Assembly: GCF_024586455.1 (NCBI RefSeq)
Contig: NC_065921.1
Coordinates: 24,182,635-24,246,634, forward strand
Reading direction: 5' to 3'
Source: Bactrocera neohumeralis
Lineage: Eukaryota; Arthropoda; Insecta; Diptera; Tephritidae
DNA length: 64,000 nucleotides
A model generated the notes under the pieces. It had not been told where the DNA came from and searched no databases. It was given only the letters and a program-made list of their open reading frames with translations. Shown one piece after another: positions 45,744 to 57,457 of this stretch. Made by a program: the position numbers and the translations under genes. Numbering within the stretch: position 1 is the first letter of the stretch; the number at the start of each line of letters is the position of its first letter.

Positions 45744-46908
45744 GGGTGATCCAAGTAGAGGTATTTTTTTTAATAGCCTCTTTTTGTTTGGCATTTCATC
45801 ACGGAAAAACATACGCCTGACCAACGTTTACAAATCGTTCAACTTTATTACGAAAACTCGCATTCTGTAAAGAATGTGCTTCGCACACTTTGCTCAACTT
45901 ATGGGCAACATAATTTGCCTATCGACCATCACCTATCTTGAGACCCAGCATTCATTATTGGATAATAGTCGACCGTATAGACCACGTGCAGCGCTCAGTG
46001 AAGAAAATAGAGCAGCTGTAGCTGAGAGTGTACACGAAAACCGTTAAGAGTCTATTCGGCGCCGTTTGCAGCAACTTGGCACGACTTGGCGCATTTCACG
46101 ACGAGATTTTCAATTGAAAGCGTACAAAATACAGCTTGTGCAAGAACTGAAGCCGCTCGACCTTCCCAAGCGACATGTTTTCGCCTTTTTTGTGACGTTT
46201 TCGAGCCAAATCTTTTTTAGCGATGAGACTCATTTCTGAATCAATGGGTATGTAAACAAACAAAATTGTGGCATTTGGGACAAGGAGCAACCTGAAGAGA
46301 TACAAGAGCTGTCATTTCATTGAGAAAAAACAACGGTTTGTGGAATCATCGGCCCATATTTCTTCAAAAATAATGCTAATGAGAACGGAACCGTCACTGG
46401 CGGCCGTTATCTGGCTATGCTAACCGACTATTTAATGCCTGAAATTGAAGATCGTAATCTCTCCGACATTTGGTTTCAACAAGATTGTGGGAAACACATC
46501 GCATCAATCAATGGATTTATTGTGAGAACACTTCGGTGAGAAGATAATTTCACTTTTTGGGCCGGTCGATTGGCCACCAAGATCGTTTGATGTCACACCG
46601 TTAGACTTTTTTCTGTGGGGATACGTAAAGTCTTAAGTCTATGCGGACAAACCCTTCGATTCAGGGCTTGGAGCAAAATATCGCGCGTTTCAATCGCCAG
46701 TTACCAGTCGAAATGCTGTAATCATTCAAAATTTGACTAAACAGATGGAGTCATCTGAGACGTAGCCGTGGCCAACATTTGAAAAAGATAATCAACAAAT
46801 AAGCGCCAAAGGATGTTCATGACAAACATTGCACATTAAATTTGAAGTTTCTGTGTTTTTTTTTTATCTTTAAAAAACCAGGGAACTTCGAAAATGGATC
46901 GCCTTTTA
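45744..46908 (+). mobile_element. rosa-type (DD41D) mariner, copy D, nearly full length
   Basis: Left end GGGTGATCCAAGTAGAGGTA, right end GAACTTCG.AAATGGATCGCC. The 5' part (45790-46110) includes leader and N-terminal coding sequence missing from other copies. First catalytic block FSDETHF at about 46215-46240 (with a TGA replacing the following Trp). The second block WFQQDCG at about 46465-46490 keeps the Asp but a small deletion removes ATSHT-type residues. The third block TPLDFFLWGY is at 46595-46625. It is the reference copy for aligning the other rosa pieces. Not functional. Confidence 0.8.
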
Positions 46909-48540
46909 AAAGTAACTTTACTAAACAAAAGTCTTATATTTTAATTTTTAGAGAGGTCTGAACTTGTCACAGAAATTTTGGCAGTACTAGGTTTAGAATT
47001 ATATAATCGTATACAAGATTTCATGTACATACGTTGGGTTAATACCCGAAAAATGTGACTTTGTCAACAGTTTCATTTGCATATTTGAGTAGGTACGTAC
47101 ATACATACGTAGGTAAGTAGATAATATAAAAAGTGAGTTATTTGTTTACATTGAAATTTTCTATTTACACAAAAACCATGAGAAATCAACAACAACGTCT
47201 CTTCAAGTGGCAAATGGTAACAAATGTGTCCAATTAATAAAGTGCGCTAACAAGGGTGGTCCAACTGCGAGTGTCAGGTAAGCAGGACCCTAGAGAGTTC
47301 ACACATTCCTCAAATGCGCACAGGCATGTATGTACTTACTCATACAAATATCAGCGCTAAGTGCGGAGAAATTGTTTAAAGGCGACGCTGTAAAAATAAC
47401 AAAGCTCAAACAAATGCAATGATAAATACGAAAACGCCGAGATAAACGAAAATATTTACAGGAATACACTTAATCTCAAATGATGTTTCATTCTAACGCT
47501 GGAAATTATGGAGGCCAAAAAAATGCACTTCGTTTAATGAAGAAAAGGAAAAAACAAATAACAAAAAGCAAGTAACAAGTTTGGGCTGCATTATTATTTT
47601 TCGTCAAAACGCGCCAGAAAGGCCGAAATGCGCCGAAAGAAATGTTTGTAAAGTGATATGGCCATTTCCTTTAGCTATTTATAAACACACGTACGCGCAC
47701 ACATACCACACCGCATAGGTAATATGTAGGAATTTTCGTTATTGTTGCTGTTTGTTGTTGTTGTTTTATCAATTCTTTAGACATTTCAATCTTTATTGAT
47801 ACGTTGAGGCAATTTTTTAAAGACGGAGATTAGTTTTCAAAGGCGTGTCTCCATTCTCCGTCGATTTGGTGAGTCATGTTAAGCAGAAACAAAAACAAAA
47901 GCAAAAAAAAACCAAAAAAAAAAAAAACAACAAGTTGATACGAATCTTGAATGGAAGCGTTAGGCAGAGTAAAAGCGAAGAGAAATAATGAAAATTGGTG
48001 ACATAGGATGGCTTTACAAGTCCAAACACGCTCACCCACATGCCCAAGCAATATCTCTAATGAAAAACAAAACAAAAAAACGCACTCACACACACACATG
48101 CGCACCTTTGTCGGCTTGGACGCACTGCACCCAAGCGCGACATTGTCGTAAATTTGTGCCTTTCATTGCTTACACTTTGACAAAAGAAAGATGATAAAAA
48201 AAGAAAGTAAATTTTCCGTCAATTTTCCGCGGCGATACGAGCGCGTACCCTTATTTGCTGTCACTACAACGCACAACAACAACAACACTAACAAGAACAA
48301 AAGGTTTTGGAGTCTCGTCTCGAAACGCTACTTAAACGCTACGGTGTTGAAGGCGTATCATTTTCAGCTGCGTTGTCTTTTATTCCTTATTGGTTTTGGG
48401 TTGCTATCTTTTATTGTTGTTGTGGTTGTAAGTAGTTGCAGTTGTACTTGCGCGTACGAAAGGTGTTCAACGCTTCGTTATGCATCCAGGTAAGTGGCTG
48501 CATGAAAGATTTAATAATTTAATAAAGAGTTCATTTAATT
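46909..48540. other. Host-like non-coding DNA; possible untranslated exon at its end
   Basis: CATACATACGTAGGTA, poly-A (47905-47930), CAACAACAA (48276-48284) and TTGTTGTTGTTG runs. An open frame at 48191-48493 has a hydrophobic segment but no recognised domain. It ends near a strong splice-donor-like sequence, CATCCAG/GTAAGTGG, with GT at 48490. ATG CAT CCA G immediately precedes the site. Confidence 0.35.
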
Positions 48541-50875
48541 TTTATACCCTTGCAACATGTTGCGACAGAGTATACTAGTTTTGTTCACCTAACGGTTGTT
48601 TATTATATATTAAGTTGTCAAATATCTCCCTTCCGTTTTTTTGCTCCTAATTCAATGCTTGGTAAAAAGTGTTACAGTGGTCGGATTTAGTTCAAATGTG
48701 CGCCGTTTCGTTCGATAATCTGTTTCCATCTAAACGGCAACTTTATAATACCCCCCTCGTAGAGGCCCTCCTCCCTATTTGCGAAGAACTCGGACAGCCA
48801 CTTTTCACAAGCCGCTTTTGAGCTCAACTTTACTCCAACAAGGGCGTTCGTAATTACTTGGCGCTATGTCCGGGCTATATGGTGGATGCGAAAAAACCTG
48901 CCATCCGAGCTCCCGTAGCTTCTGACGAGTCATCAACGACTAGCGTAGTCCTGGTGGAACACTACACCCTTCCTGTTGGTCAATTCTGGACGCTTCTGGT
49001 CGATCGCCTGCTTCAAGCGGTCCAGTTGTTCGCAGTAGATGGTACAATTATGCGTCTGGCCACACGGGAACAGCTCATAGTGGATGATTCCCTTCCAATA
49101 ACACCAAACACACAACTAAACCTTCCTGGCCGTCAATCCCGGCATGGGCACTGTTTGGGACGTTTACCGGCCTTCAACTACGACCGTTTTCGCTTGATAT
49201 TGTCGTATGTGATCCATTTTTCGTCGCCAGTCACCATCCGCTTCAAAAATATGTCGAGTTCGTTCCGTTTCAGCAGCATAACGCAGGCGTTGATTCGGTT
49301 CAAAAGGTTTTTTGTGTCAAATCATACGGCATCCAAACATCAAGCTTTTTTGTGTATCCAGCCTTCTGCAGATGGTTTAAAATGGTTTGGTGACTAACTC
49401 CCATCTTCTGGGCGATGTCACGAGATGCCACATGCCGGTCTAACTCGATGTTTTCCATGATTTGATCGGTATTCGTCGTCACAGGTCTTCCGCCGGCTGG
49501 CTTATTCATGGTCTGAATCGTCGAAACCATTCCTCCGCAGTTCGAAGTGATAGAGTACCATCCCCCAAAACACCATTAATCTCACGGAACGTTTCTCTAG
49601 CGGATTTGCCTTTAACGAAGGAAAACTTTAAAACAGCGCGAATTTCGGCGTTAGTGAACTCCATGTTTACACGTCTATAACTGTTGAGCGCAATATCCAA
49701 AATAACGATGCATAGCGTCGTTTTGTAGGTTATGTCGAGACCTTTCAAAGATGTATAGTATTGCCAGATACGAGCTCTGTAGCGCTTTATACATAGTCGC
49801 GAAATTCAAAAGACAAAAAGGCGGAAGTGAGATATTTGACAACCTAATATAAATGATCAGGATAACGAGACGAGTTGAAATCCTGGTGACTGTCTGTCTG
49901 TCCGTCCGTCTGTCCATGCAAGCTGCAATTTGAGTAAAAATTAGGACATCTCGATGAACCTTGGTACACATGTTTCTTGGTAGTTATGAGGATTTCCCTT
50001 AGAATTTCTACCGACAGTGTGAAAATGGATAAAATCGGATGATAACCCTGCCTACTTCCCCGGTACTGCTAAAAAATACTAAAAGCACGATAAATCACTA
50101 ACTAAATACTCCAGAGACATAAAATTTTATCCCCAAGATAACATGAGAGAGCTTTATATGAACCGGTGTAAAAATTGGACGATCTCACTTTTAGGTAAAA
50201 TCTATGAGATCTCAAGACCTGCTCGACCGATTTCAACCAAATTTGGTACATAACATTCTTCTAACATTTTTATTTCACAGTGTGAAAATGAGCGAAATCG
50301 AACACCAACCACGCTTACTTCCCATACAACACAATTTTTAATTTCATCAGACTCTTTCTTTTTCAATGTACAAATCAAGGAGCAATTATTATAACAAATA
50401 AAACTATGGAGATATAATGCCTTTAGGGTATGCCGCCTTATTGTCCTTGCCTTATAAAAATTGTCCTAATCCAACAAAAGCTGTTCAAGCCCCTAGGTAC
50501 CGAATATTTGATCTTAGTACCAATAGTTGACTTTTTATCCCAAATATCGGTGTGTGTGAGATATGTAATTGAAATTCAGAGAGAAGTCTTACCTAATAGT
50601 AGTAAGTCTGTATGCCAAAAATGGGTTGAATATGGTCAATACATTCCTGGAGCCCCATATGTGTATCTAATATAAAGGTTTTCGAACTTCCGGCTGACTT
50701 CATACTGCATATAACGGCTAAAATGTAAGTTATCTCAATGAGAGAGCGGGTTTTACTGATAACAGCCTCTGGGTGACGTTTTCCACCGTAAGGTAATTCC
50801 CTGTTGTTGATTCGTGCAAGTTGCAAGAGTATAAAATGTTCGGTTGCACCCGAACTTATCTCTTCCTTACTTGTT
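48541..50875 (+). repeat. R-B dispersed repeat, copy 2, interrupted by a mariner
   Basis: About 48541-48612 plus 49845-50875 form one nearly full R-B copy of about 1.1 kb. The left part begins TTTTTATACCCTTGCAAC and continues TAGTTTTGTTCACCTAACGG. The right part has ATGATCAGGATAACGAGACG, the CTGTCTGTCCGTCCGTCTG block, and the end GTGCAAGTTGCAAGAGTATAAAATGTTCGG..., given here in part. The two ends contain complementary words (TTTTATAC.CTTGCAAC). Confidence 0.8.
48613..49844 (-). mobile_element. mellifera-like mariner, full length, nested in R-B
   Basis: 1232 bp with terminal repeats (AGTTGTCAAATATCTCCCTT left; GGTTGTCAAATATCTCACTT in the complement of the right end) and TA on both sides (48611-48612, 49845-49846). 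Minus-strand frame 49506-49748 has RRVNMEFTNAEIRAVLKFSF and SARETFREINGVLGDGTLS. The frame 49300-49530 continues the helix-turn-helix to a WMPYDLTQK block. The frame 48933-49115 has YCEQLDRLKQAIDQKRPEL and VFHQDYASR, with the second catalytic Asp but altered neighbours. The wording resembles mellifera-subfamily mariners. Frameshifted. Confidence 0.85.
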
Positions 50876-51259
50876 TATTGTTGTATAATTTTTTTTTTTC
50901 ATTTTACTTATGAATAAACACTCCTCTCTCGTTAGCGTTAAAATATTTGTGAATATAAAATTTAATGTATTTATGCACTTACGAGGCACTCAAGGAGTGA
51001 GAGTAGCGCACGAGGTTTAAGGCTTAAGCACTTGTTGTCACAGGCATTTCGGTGACAATTACAACACACTTGTATCCAAGTACTTATGCTACGTAAGTAA
51101 GAGTGCGTGTATCTTGCTTACACCTTTCTTTTTGAGGTTAAAAGCTTTGATATTCAAGATTTTGTAAGCGTTTTTTGCGCATAAGCACAATTTACTCTCT
51201 TCTTAGTGAAGATTGATGGAATTTCTTACATACGTATACTATTCATGATTTTTCAATTT
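50876..51259. other. No gene seen
   Basis: A+T-rich; poly-T at 50889-50899. No signal. Confidence 0.4.
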
Positions 51260-51820
51260 ACCTGTTAGGTTAGGTTAGGATAAGAGGTCGATCCCAACAG
51301 TAATCTCACTGGGACAGCTGGGACCGCCAGTCCGTTACAGTCCCTAAACACTGCTACATAATGGATCATAACACACTTACAAATCGACTGAAGCACTTGA
51401 GACTATCACAAATTGAGTCAGCTAATGCCTCAATCTTGCAAAAGCTGAGCAAAGTGTTAGCGAATTGAATGCTCACCAACCCGAAAAAGGATGTACTTCG
51501 TTGTAGGATAGTACGTCTACCGCCACATTAATAATTACAACTTCATTGAGAAACACAACAGTCTCTGAAGGCAAGATCCAAGCTCAAGGATTGCATTGAA
51601 AGAAGAAAGAAAGATGCCCTTCTGGCACTCATATGCCCAGATACTCTGAGTCACACAGCGGCAATAAGCTGTGGCCAGGTTTAAAACGAGTCTGGTAAAT
51701 GCTATTTTAGTGAAGTCCGAAGTCCACCGAGATGCTGTTGAAAGCCTGCTCTTGGAACACATTCAAGCTTTTCCGCAAATAACAGAAGGATGGGGCCATG
51801 TGTATAAGTCCATGCAAATG
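51260..51820. other. Unassigned, begins with TTAGGTTAGGTTAGG tract
   Basis: TTAGGTTAGGTTAGG at about 51265-51279 is followed by more complex sequence with a minus-strand open frame (51535-51762) lacking a known domain. The tract is the complement of the TAACCTAACC tail on the non-LTR element at 32092, so an inverted non-LTR 3' end is possible. Confidence 0.35.
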
Positions 51821-51821
51821 A

Positions 51822-52650
51822 GGAAAGTTCTCTGAGCGCCATTCACTTTTGGCCAGAAACGATTCTTTTACATATGGCTCAAATAGCTCACGACTTCCGG
51901 TCCTAGATCAAGTATCCTCTGTGTAGCCAAAAAACATCTGTTTGAAAGCGAGCTAAAGTGAGAAGGCGAACCACAGCTATCTGGGGTTCTGAGCTGGGTT
52001 TGAAACCCGCCACGTAAAAAACGTTCAAAAAATACGATGAACGGGACAAGGATTGAGGCGAATAGGTCCTTGTAGCATTTGCTACAGTGGCCATATAAAG
52101 GAGCGCAAATTCGGTGGAGCTCGTGGTGGGAGAGAGACTCCGTCACCAAGTACTGGCATTCAACCCGATGGATAAACGTCTAGCCATAATCCGCATCAAA
52201 GCGAATTTCTACAACTTATCGTTGATTTGCGCACACGCCTCGACGGAATAGAAGGACGATGTGACCAAGGATGTCTCTATGAGCGCTTGGAGTGCATCTA
52301 TGATCAAAATCGTGCTTGGTGATTTTAACACCAGGGTGAGCAAAGAAGGTATCTTTGGCACAACAGTCGGTAAATTCAGTCTTCAAGATGAAACATCCCG
52401 AAATGGGTTGAGGCTGACCGACTTCGTCGGGGCCCGAAATACAATATGTTTATCTGCAGTTCTAGATTTCAGCATAGACAAATTCATCAAGCTACCTGGC
52501 TGTCTCCAGATTGAAAAGTCAGCAACCAGATCGATCATGTTGTGATAGACGAAAGACACGTCTCCAGTGTTTTAAACATGTGTACTCTCCCAAGTTCTAA
52601 CATTAACTCGGACTACTATCTAGAAGGCATTTCAATTCTTAATTCTTAAA
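51822..52650 (+). mobile_element. RTE-like element: 5' leader and AP-endonuclease domain
   Basis: After a leader (51822-52150) shared with 9968-10160 and 22885-22975, the endonuclease domain is readable: FNPMDKRLAIIRIKANFYN (about 52154-52210), SLICAHASTE (52213-52243), then frame 52261-52545 with IKIVLGDFNTRVSKEGIFG (catalytic GDFN, Asp and Asn both present), DETSRNGLRLTDF, and the final NQIDHVVID and SDYYL blocks (52525-52625). GDFN, IDH and SDH-type motifs define APE endonucleases of RTE-type elements. In the last motif His has become Tyr. Frame changes near 52240 and 52450 inactivate it. Confidence 0.8.
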
Positions 52651-53227
52651 AATTATAAAAAAACACAATTGGAAATATTTGAAAAGATGGACGGACTGCC
52701 ATTGGGACACCAGAAGAGATCATTTAACTTCGTATCAACCAATTCTGAACCTGTTCGCGAGGTCTCCCTAAGCAATCAAGAGAATGCTCACTATTCGCCC
52801 CCATAAAGCAAGTGCGTTTATGCTAATTTCGCCTGTGGGTCACGAAATAAACTTGAAACGACAGTTTTACCTCCAAAATTTTATTGTTTTTTAATTGACT
52901 GAAGGAAAAAACTACGCCGTTTACTGCCTCCCTCATGCAAAGCCAATACTCCGATATATAAAAACGTGGTTACAATTCCAAATCATCTAACGCATAAAAT
53001 TAACTAATATGCCATTTTTGTCACCACCAAGTGAGTGTGTGTGTGTGCCGTCGAAATTTATTACACTTTAGAGTGTTTTTGAAGTAAATGGTGAAACCAT
53101 TTCACCTAAACTATGCTACGTGAGCCGCTTAGGGAATAAGGCGCTGGATGACAAAGAAATCGCTGACTGTCGGACAGTTGCGGAGATTGAACGGAAGCCA
53201 CACGTGCGCCACGTACAACGAAACGGA
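52651..53227. other. Unassigned spacer
   Basis: 52680-52800 may be decayed RTE sequence. The remainder includes a GTGTGTGTGTG run (53033-53046). No gene. Confidence 0.35.
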
Positions 53228-53480
53228 CGTATATAACTTGCCGCAGCTGAAATGACAAACGGCTTTAAACGACAGTACGTGAAAAGGACACATGCGAAGC
53301 AAAGAAGAAAAACAAAAATCAAATATGAATTCATGAAACTCACGGATATAATAACTAAATGTTGGCAAAATTCTGAAAATTCTACAAAGCAAAGGGAAGT
53401 GATAAATACAAAAATAACAAAAAACGCACAGGAGTCAATGAGTCACTTTAGAGCGAAGAGCATTGTTATGTTGTTCGTAG
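53228..53480 (+). promoter_or_regulatory. Possible host promoter and untranslated first exon
   Basis: TATATAA lies at 53230-53236. About 250 bp of purine-rich sequence follows and ends at GTTCGTAG/GTAAGCAAGT, a good splice-donor match with GT at 53481-53482. There is no long open frame with a domain in between, so a non-coding first exon is the only reading I can offer. Support is limited to these two short motifs. Confidence 0.2.
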
Positions 53481-54235
53481 GTAAGCAAGTCATTCTAAAC
53501 TGAAATCCCACCACACGAGAAAACAATCAATTTTGCTTTTTTGTTTTTGTACTTTATATTCGTATATTTTGTGTGTGGCAGTTCCGTTTCGTTTCATTTT
53601 TCGGTTTTTCATGTTTTTTTATTATTATTTTTTAAGCACTATATTTTTTTATTTTTAACTTTAGCTTATCTAAAACCTTTAACGCCAACGCAGTGGCATT
53701 TCGTCTCCTCCTCCACGCCTGCGCTAGCCGCTTTTGTTGGCTTTCGCAGCGATTTCCCTACACTTAACTACCGACTTGCACTCGCTCATACTCATATTTA
53801 TCAGTTCGCTTGGCGACAACATAATTCTTTCGGTTTGGCCCATTTGCGTGCACGCGCTTTTATCCATCGGCTGGCCGAAAAGTCACTCATTCAATGGGTA
53901 CGACGCAGCATTGCGTGCGCAAACTGGAGACATAATGTTTCCAAAACATACCGACAACTATAGCGCGATACATGTGTGGACCTATTCATGCCAATACGCG
54001 CAGGCGAGTATGTGCGAGTAGGTATAAGGCATCGGTTTGTCCAATGGAAGGATGTTGCCACACTGACTTTTTGTGCAGAGAAAACGACTAACCTGTACGT
54101 GTTCATTAACATAGTTAGCGCGAAGGCTCCATAGTTCGTGCTGTTGCGTCATTAGAAGTTACCGAACTTATGAGTTAGACCTAGCTTTCAAAGAACACTT
54201 ATGCAAATTTCGCAGCTGTCGGACAAATGTTATGA
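53481..54235. other. Host-like non-coding DNA
   Basis: T-rich tract at 53600-53660, then more balanced sequence. The 140-codon open frame at 53541-53963 has no recognised domain. Confidence 0.4.
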
Positions 54236-54239
54236 AAGT

Positions 54240-54725
54240 TTCTATATAAGAACTTAATTTTGATCGGTTAGTTTGTATGACAGCTATATGCTATAGTAGT
54301 CCGATCTGAACAGTTTCTTCGGAGATTATACCTTTGTCACATATACCATAATTATCTGTGTCATATTTCGTTCAAAGATCTCGTCAAGTAAAAAAGTTTT
54401 CCACACAAGGACTGGACTGTGATCGTTCAGTTTGTATGACAGTTATATACTATAGTGGTCCGATACCGGCGGGTTCGACAAATGCGCAGCTTCTTGGACC
54501 GAAAAGAACGTGTGCAAAATTTTAGATCTATATCTCAAAAACTGAAGGACTAGTTCGTATATATACAAACAAACGGACAGGCAGACGAACGTGGGTAAAT
54601 CGACTCAGCTCGTCACGCTAAGCATTTATATATATGTTTTATATTGCCTCCGATGCTTCCCTCTGGGTGCTAGAAACTTCGTGGCAAGCTTAAAAAACTC
54701 TGTTCAGAGTATAAAAACGTGATAA
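54240..54725 (+). repeat. R-A repeat, nearly full, two units plus 3' module
   Basis: The unit core GTTTGTATGACAG occurs at 54271 and 54430 (period about 159). The 3' module has GCAGCTTCTTGGACC, CTCAAAAACTGA.GGACTAGTTCG, AAATCGACTCAGCTCGTCA, and ends AACTCTGTTCAGAGTATAA near 54699-54718, a decayed form of the terminal palindrome seen at 643-658. Confidence 0.8.
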
Positions 54726-54869
54726 AAGGAAGAGAAAGACAAAAGAAAGAAGGAATTTTCACCGAGCCGATCACTTGGTAATGTAACAAGTTGTAAAATT
54801 TGGACCACAAACCTACAGGCCGTGCTTTTTACGAACGAATATTAAAATAAATCTACAAACAGGTTTTTG

Positions 54870-55300
54870 AAAGACGTGAACTGAAGTTGTTCGATACTCC
54901 AAAAATATACAAGAAACCTGTTGGACATATCGTTTTTGAATATTTTGGTAGTGCATAGAGGGTGCCGCACGAGCTTAAATGAAAATCTATGAAAATGATG
55001 GCTAAATTTCTTGGATTAAGCTGCGGTTGGCTCCCGCATCCACAGTCTACGTATGTGAGAATACTGCCAGGAAAGAAATTTAACGAAAATGAAGAGCTAA
55101 TCGGCCACTTGAACCTTTCGTGTCCTCCGGCTTCATGAGAGTACTGCAAGGAAAGAAACTTCACCGCAATGAAGAACTAATCGGCGGAACTAGGGCCAAT
55201 ATTGGAAGAAAAGTTAGAAGTTATACGAAAATGGTATCAAAAGAATAGAACATCGCTTCAATAGATGAAATATAGAAGCGAGTTTCGCAAAAATAGTTCG
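54870..55300 (+). mobile_element. mariner C-terminal relic with a small duplication
   Basis: In separate frames: GKKFNENEELIG near 55070-55105, and YENGIKRIEHRFNR at about 55224-55266, the characteristic mariner C-terminal block (NGI.KLE.R...C in intact copies). The segment 'AGAATACTGCCAGGAAAGAAATTTAACG' near 55056 recurs near 55138, a duplication of about 80 bp. Confidence 0.55.
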
Positions 55301-57457
55301 AAATTTTCACAGACTCGGGCACGAGAGTTGTAACTAACTCAATTTCTGATCACAACTAAACCTTCTTATATTTGTAAATCGATTCCGATAGTTTTAACGA
55401 TAGCTCGAAACTTCAGACTTTACAAAATATAGGTTACGGATTAGTCAGTATGGCGCTTCCTGTGCCAACTTTCCATCATTACTGGAAATTCTCTTTCTTT
55501 TATACTTTATAAATATATATTTTTGAATCTAAAACCGCTGGCTCTAGGTCAATCGTATGAGATTCTGAATACAGTCAGAGCCACACCGGCTTTATCACAA
55601 GTAAGAGTTTCGGTAGCTCTTCTCAGGAAACATATTGAAACGCCTTATGAGCCATGTAAGTAAAATCATCTGCACATTGATGATATTCTTTCATCAAAGA
55701 CTCAAAAAGAATGACTAAACATATTTTGAAAGAATTGTTACCAGAAATCTGAAATATGTAAGTAATGTTTCCAGCAAGCTTCCAAAGCAATGTTTCCAAG
55801 TAATGAATATAATCTACAAACATCGAAGTTTTAATTTTTTCACAAATTTCTTCGACAACGTCATTGAAGTTCAAAAATACCGCCAGTTTTGACAAATACC
55901 GAAGTTAGTCTAGAAGTAAGACTTTATTCTATCGAACTATGGTCGATTTTGTTTCAAAAACTTATTTCCAATTACAGATCCTAATTAAACATTAAAAAGC
56001 AATAGCTCGCAAGAGAAATAAAAGAAACCCTTTTAAAAGCATTGAAGTAAACATAAAACTTCAAAAAAATAATGGATGAAACAAAGCAATAGGGTTCCAT
56101 AAGGAAAGTTAATGTCTATGATCGGGTACATGACTGGATCGCATTTGAGAACCGATCTCAGCAAAAATAATAACATAAAATTTCAATAAACATTCGAAGG
56201 CAATTAGACATATTGTTCGTTACAGAAAGAATGCCACCAAAATAGGATTTACAAAATATTAAAAAAAAATAAACACTCTGGCAACCTTGTTGCACTTGAT
56301 TTGGAAATTTCTTAATTGATGTGCCCACATATTCCATACTTTTCTTATTTTGCCTTTTATTAAAACCATTGATTCCTGCGCACTTTGCAATAAATGCCGA
56401 CGCGACAATTTTTTTGGACACTTTTTAGCCGAATCGCTTTCTACTACTGCCTACTACCTGACACGATCCTTTTCAACTGTATTTTTTATGGAATATTTCT
56501 TTTCTTTTTTTGGCTTTGGGCCGCTTGTCTTCTGATTTTTCTCGACTGCATTGCGGCGTTTTGCCTGTCAACTTGAGCCGCCGCATTGCTGACTGTCCGC
56601 TGGCCTGTCGCTCCCTCACCGTTGGTCTGTCCGTCTGCAAGTGCGTCGCGAAGTGCGTCTGATAAGACTTTAAGTTATGACCTTTTTAAATGTCCAAATG
56701 CCTCGATAACATACGGTTACTACAAATGTAAGAGTTTTTTCGGTTTTTCGTTGTTGTAGTTGTTGTTCTTTTTATCAAGCATGTGTCCTTTATTTTCACC
56801 TCCACTCTCTGCGTTAATTTTTGTGAGTTATTCTTTGTGTAGTTGGAAATTGTCATGAATGCAGTGAATCTTGTATTTCCCATGAATCTGATCCTTCAGG
56901 GCGGTTGCCCGTGTCGGAAGCACAAATGCCTATATGTACATATGTACACATGTGTGTGTATGTATGTGTAAGTGCGCAGCAGTTTTAAACTGAAATTTAG
57001 CGTGTAAATTATTTGATGTAGGTACTTATGAACACTAAATGCTGACAATTTGGAAAATAAACGTCAGGATATGGCCTTTAAATGATGATCATACAAAAAG
57101 GTGTGCATGTTTAAGTATGTACGTATGTATGTATGATTATTTGAATGTGTACACTTATAAATATGTCCGTTCAGAAGAATAGCTGGCACAAAAATCTGAC
57201 TTATTTGTTAAAATGTTATATTAAAAAAATTGTGGTTTAATGGATCGATTACTATCGTGAACAAAAAAGTCTTATATTGTTAAAATCGTTATTCAAATAG
57301 CTTTCCGAAAAAAAAATTTGACTCATGTATTTCAACTCTCCACTTCTAATGGATCGATTACTAAGTTGGCCATTTAAATACATTAATTAAACTCTGGATA
57401 GAGTATAATTGATACTAAGCTTGTAACACCCAAACGTCGGAGTAAAGTACATGCATA
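55301..57457. other. No gene supported; A+T-rich then host-like DNA
   Basis: A minus-strand open stretch of 90 codons at 55623-55895 has a plausible-looking composition but begins with TTG, has a stop three codons upstream and no recognised domain. From about 56340 the DNA has more balanced composition, with TGTGTGTATGTATGTG at 56951-56966 and TATGTACGTATGTATG at 57115-57130. Confidence 0.4.

Noticed and set aside
51265..51279. Telomeric repeat
   Set aside because: Only three units, and Diptera do not use TTAGG telomeres; a transposon tail is more likely.
53541..53963. 140-codon open frame
   Set aside because: Opens with a T-rich low-complexity stretch (F/V/L-rich) and has no recognisable motif; treated as chance.
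55623..55895. Minus-strand 90-codon frame that at first looked like a receptor or secreted-protein exon
   Set aside because: It begins at TTG, a stop lies three codons upstream, no acceptor AG joins it in frame, and no family motif was found.
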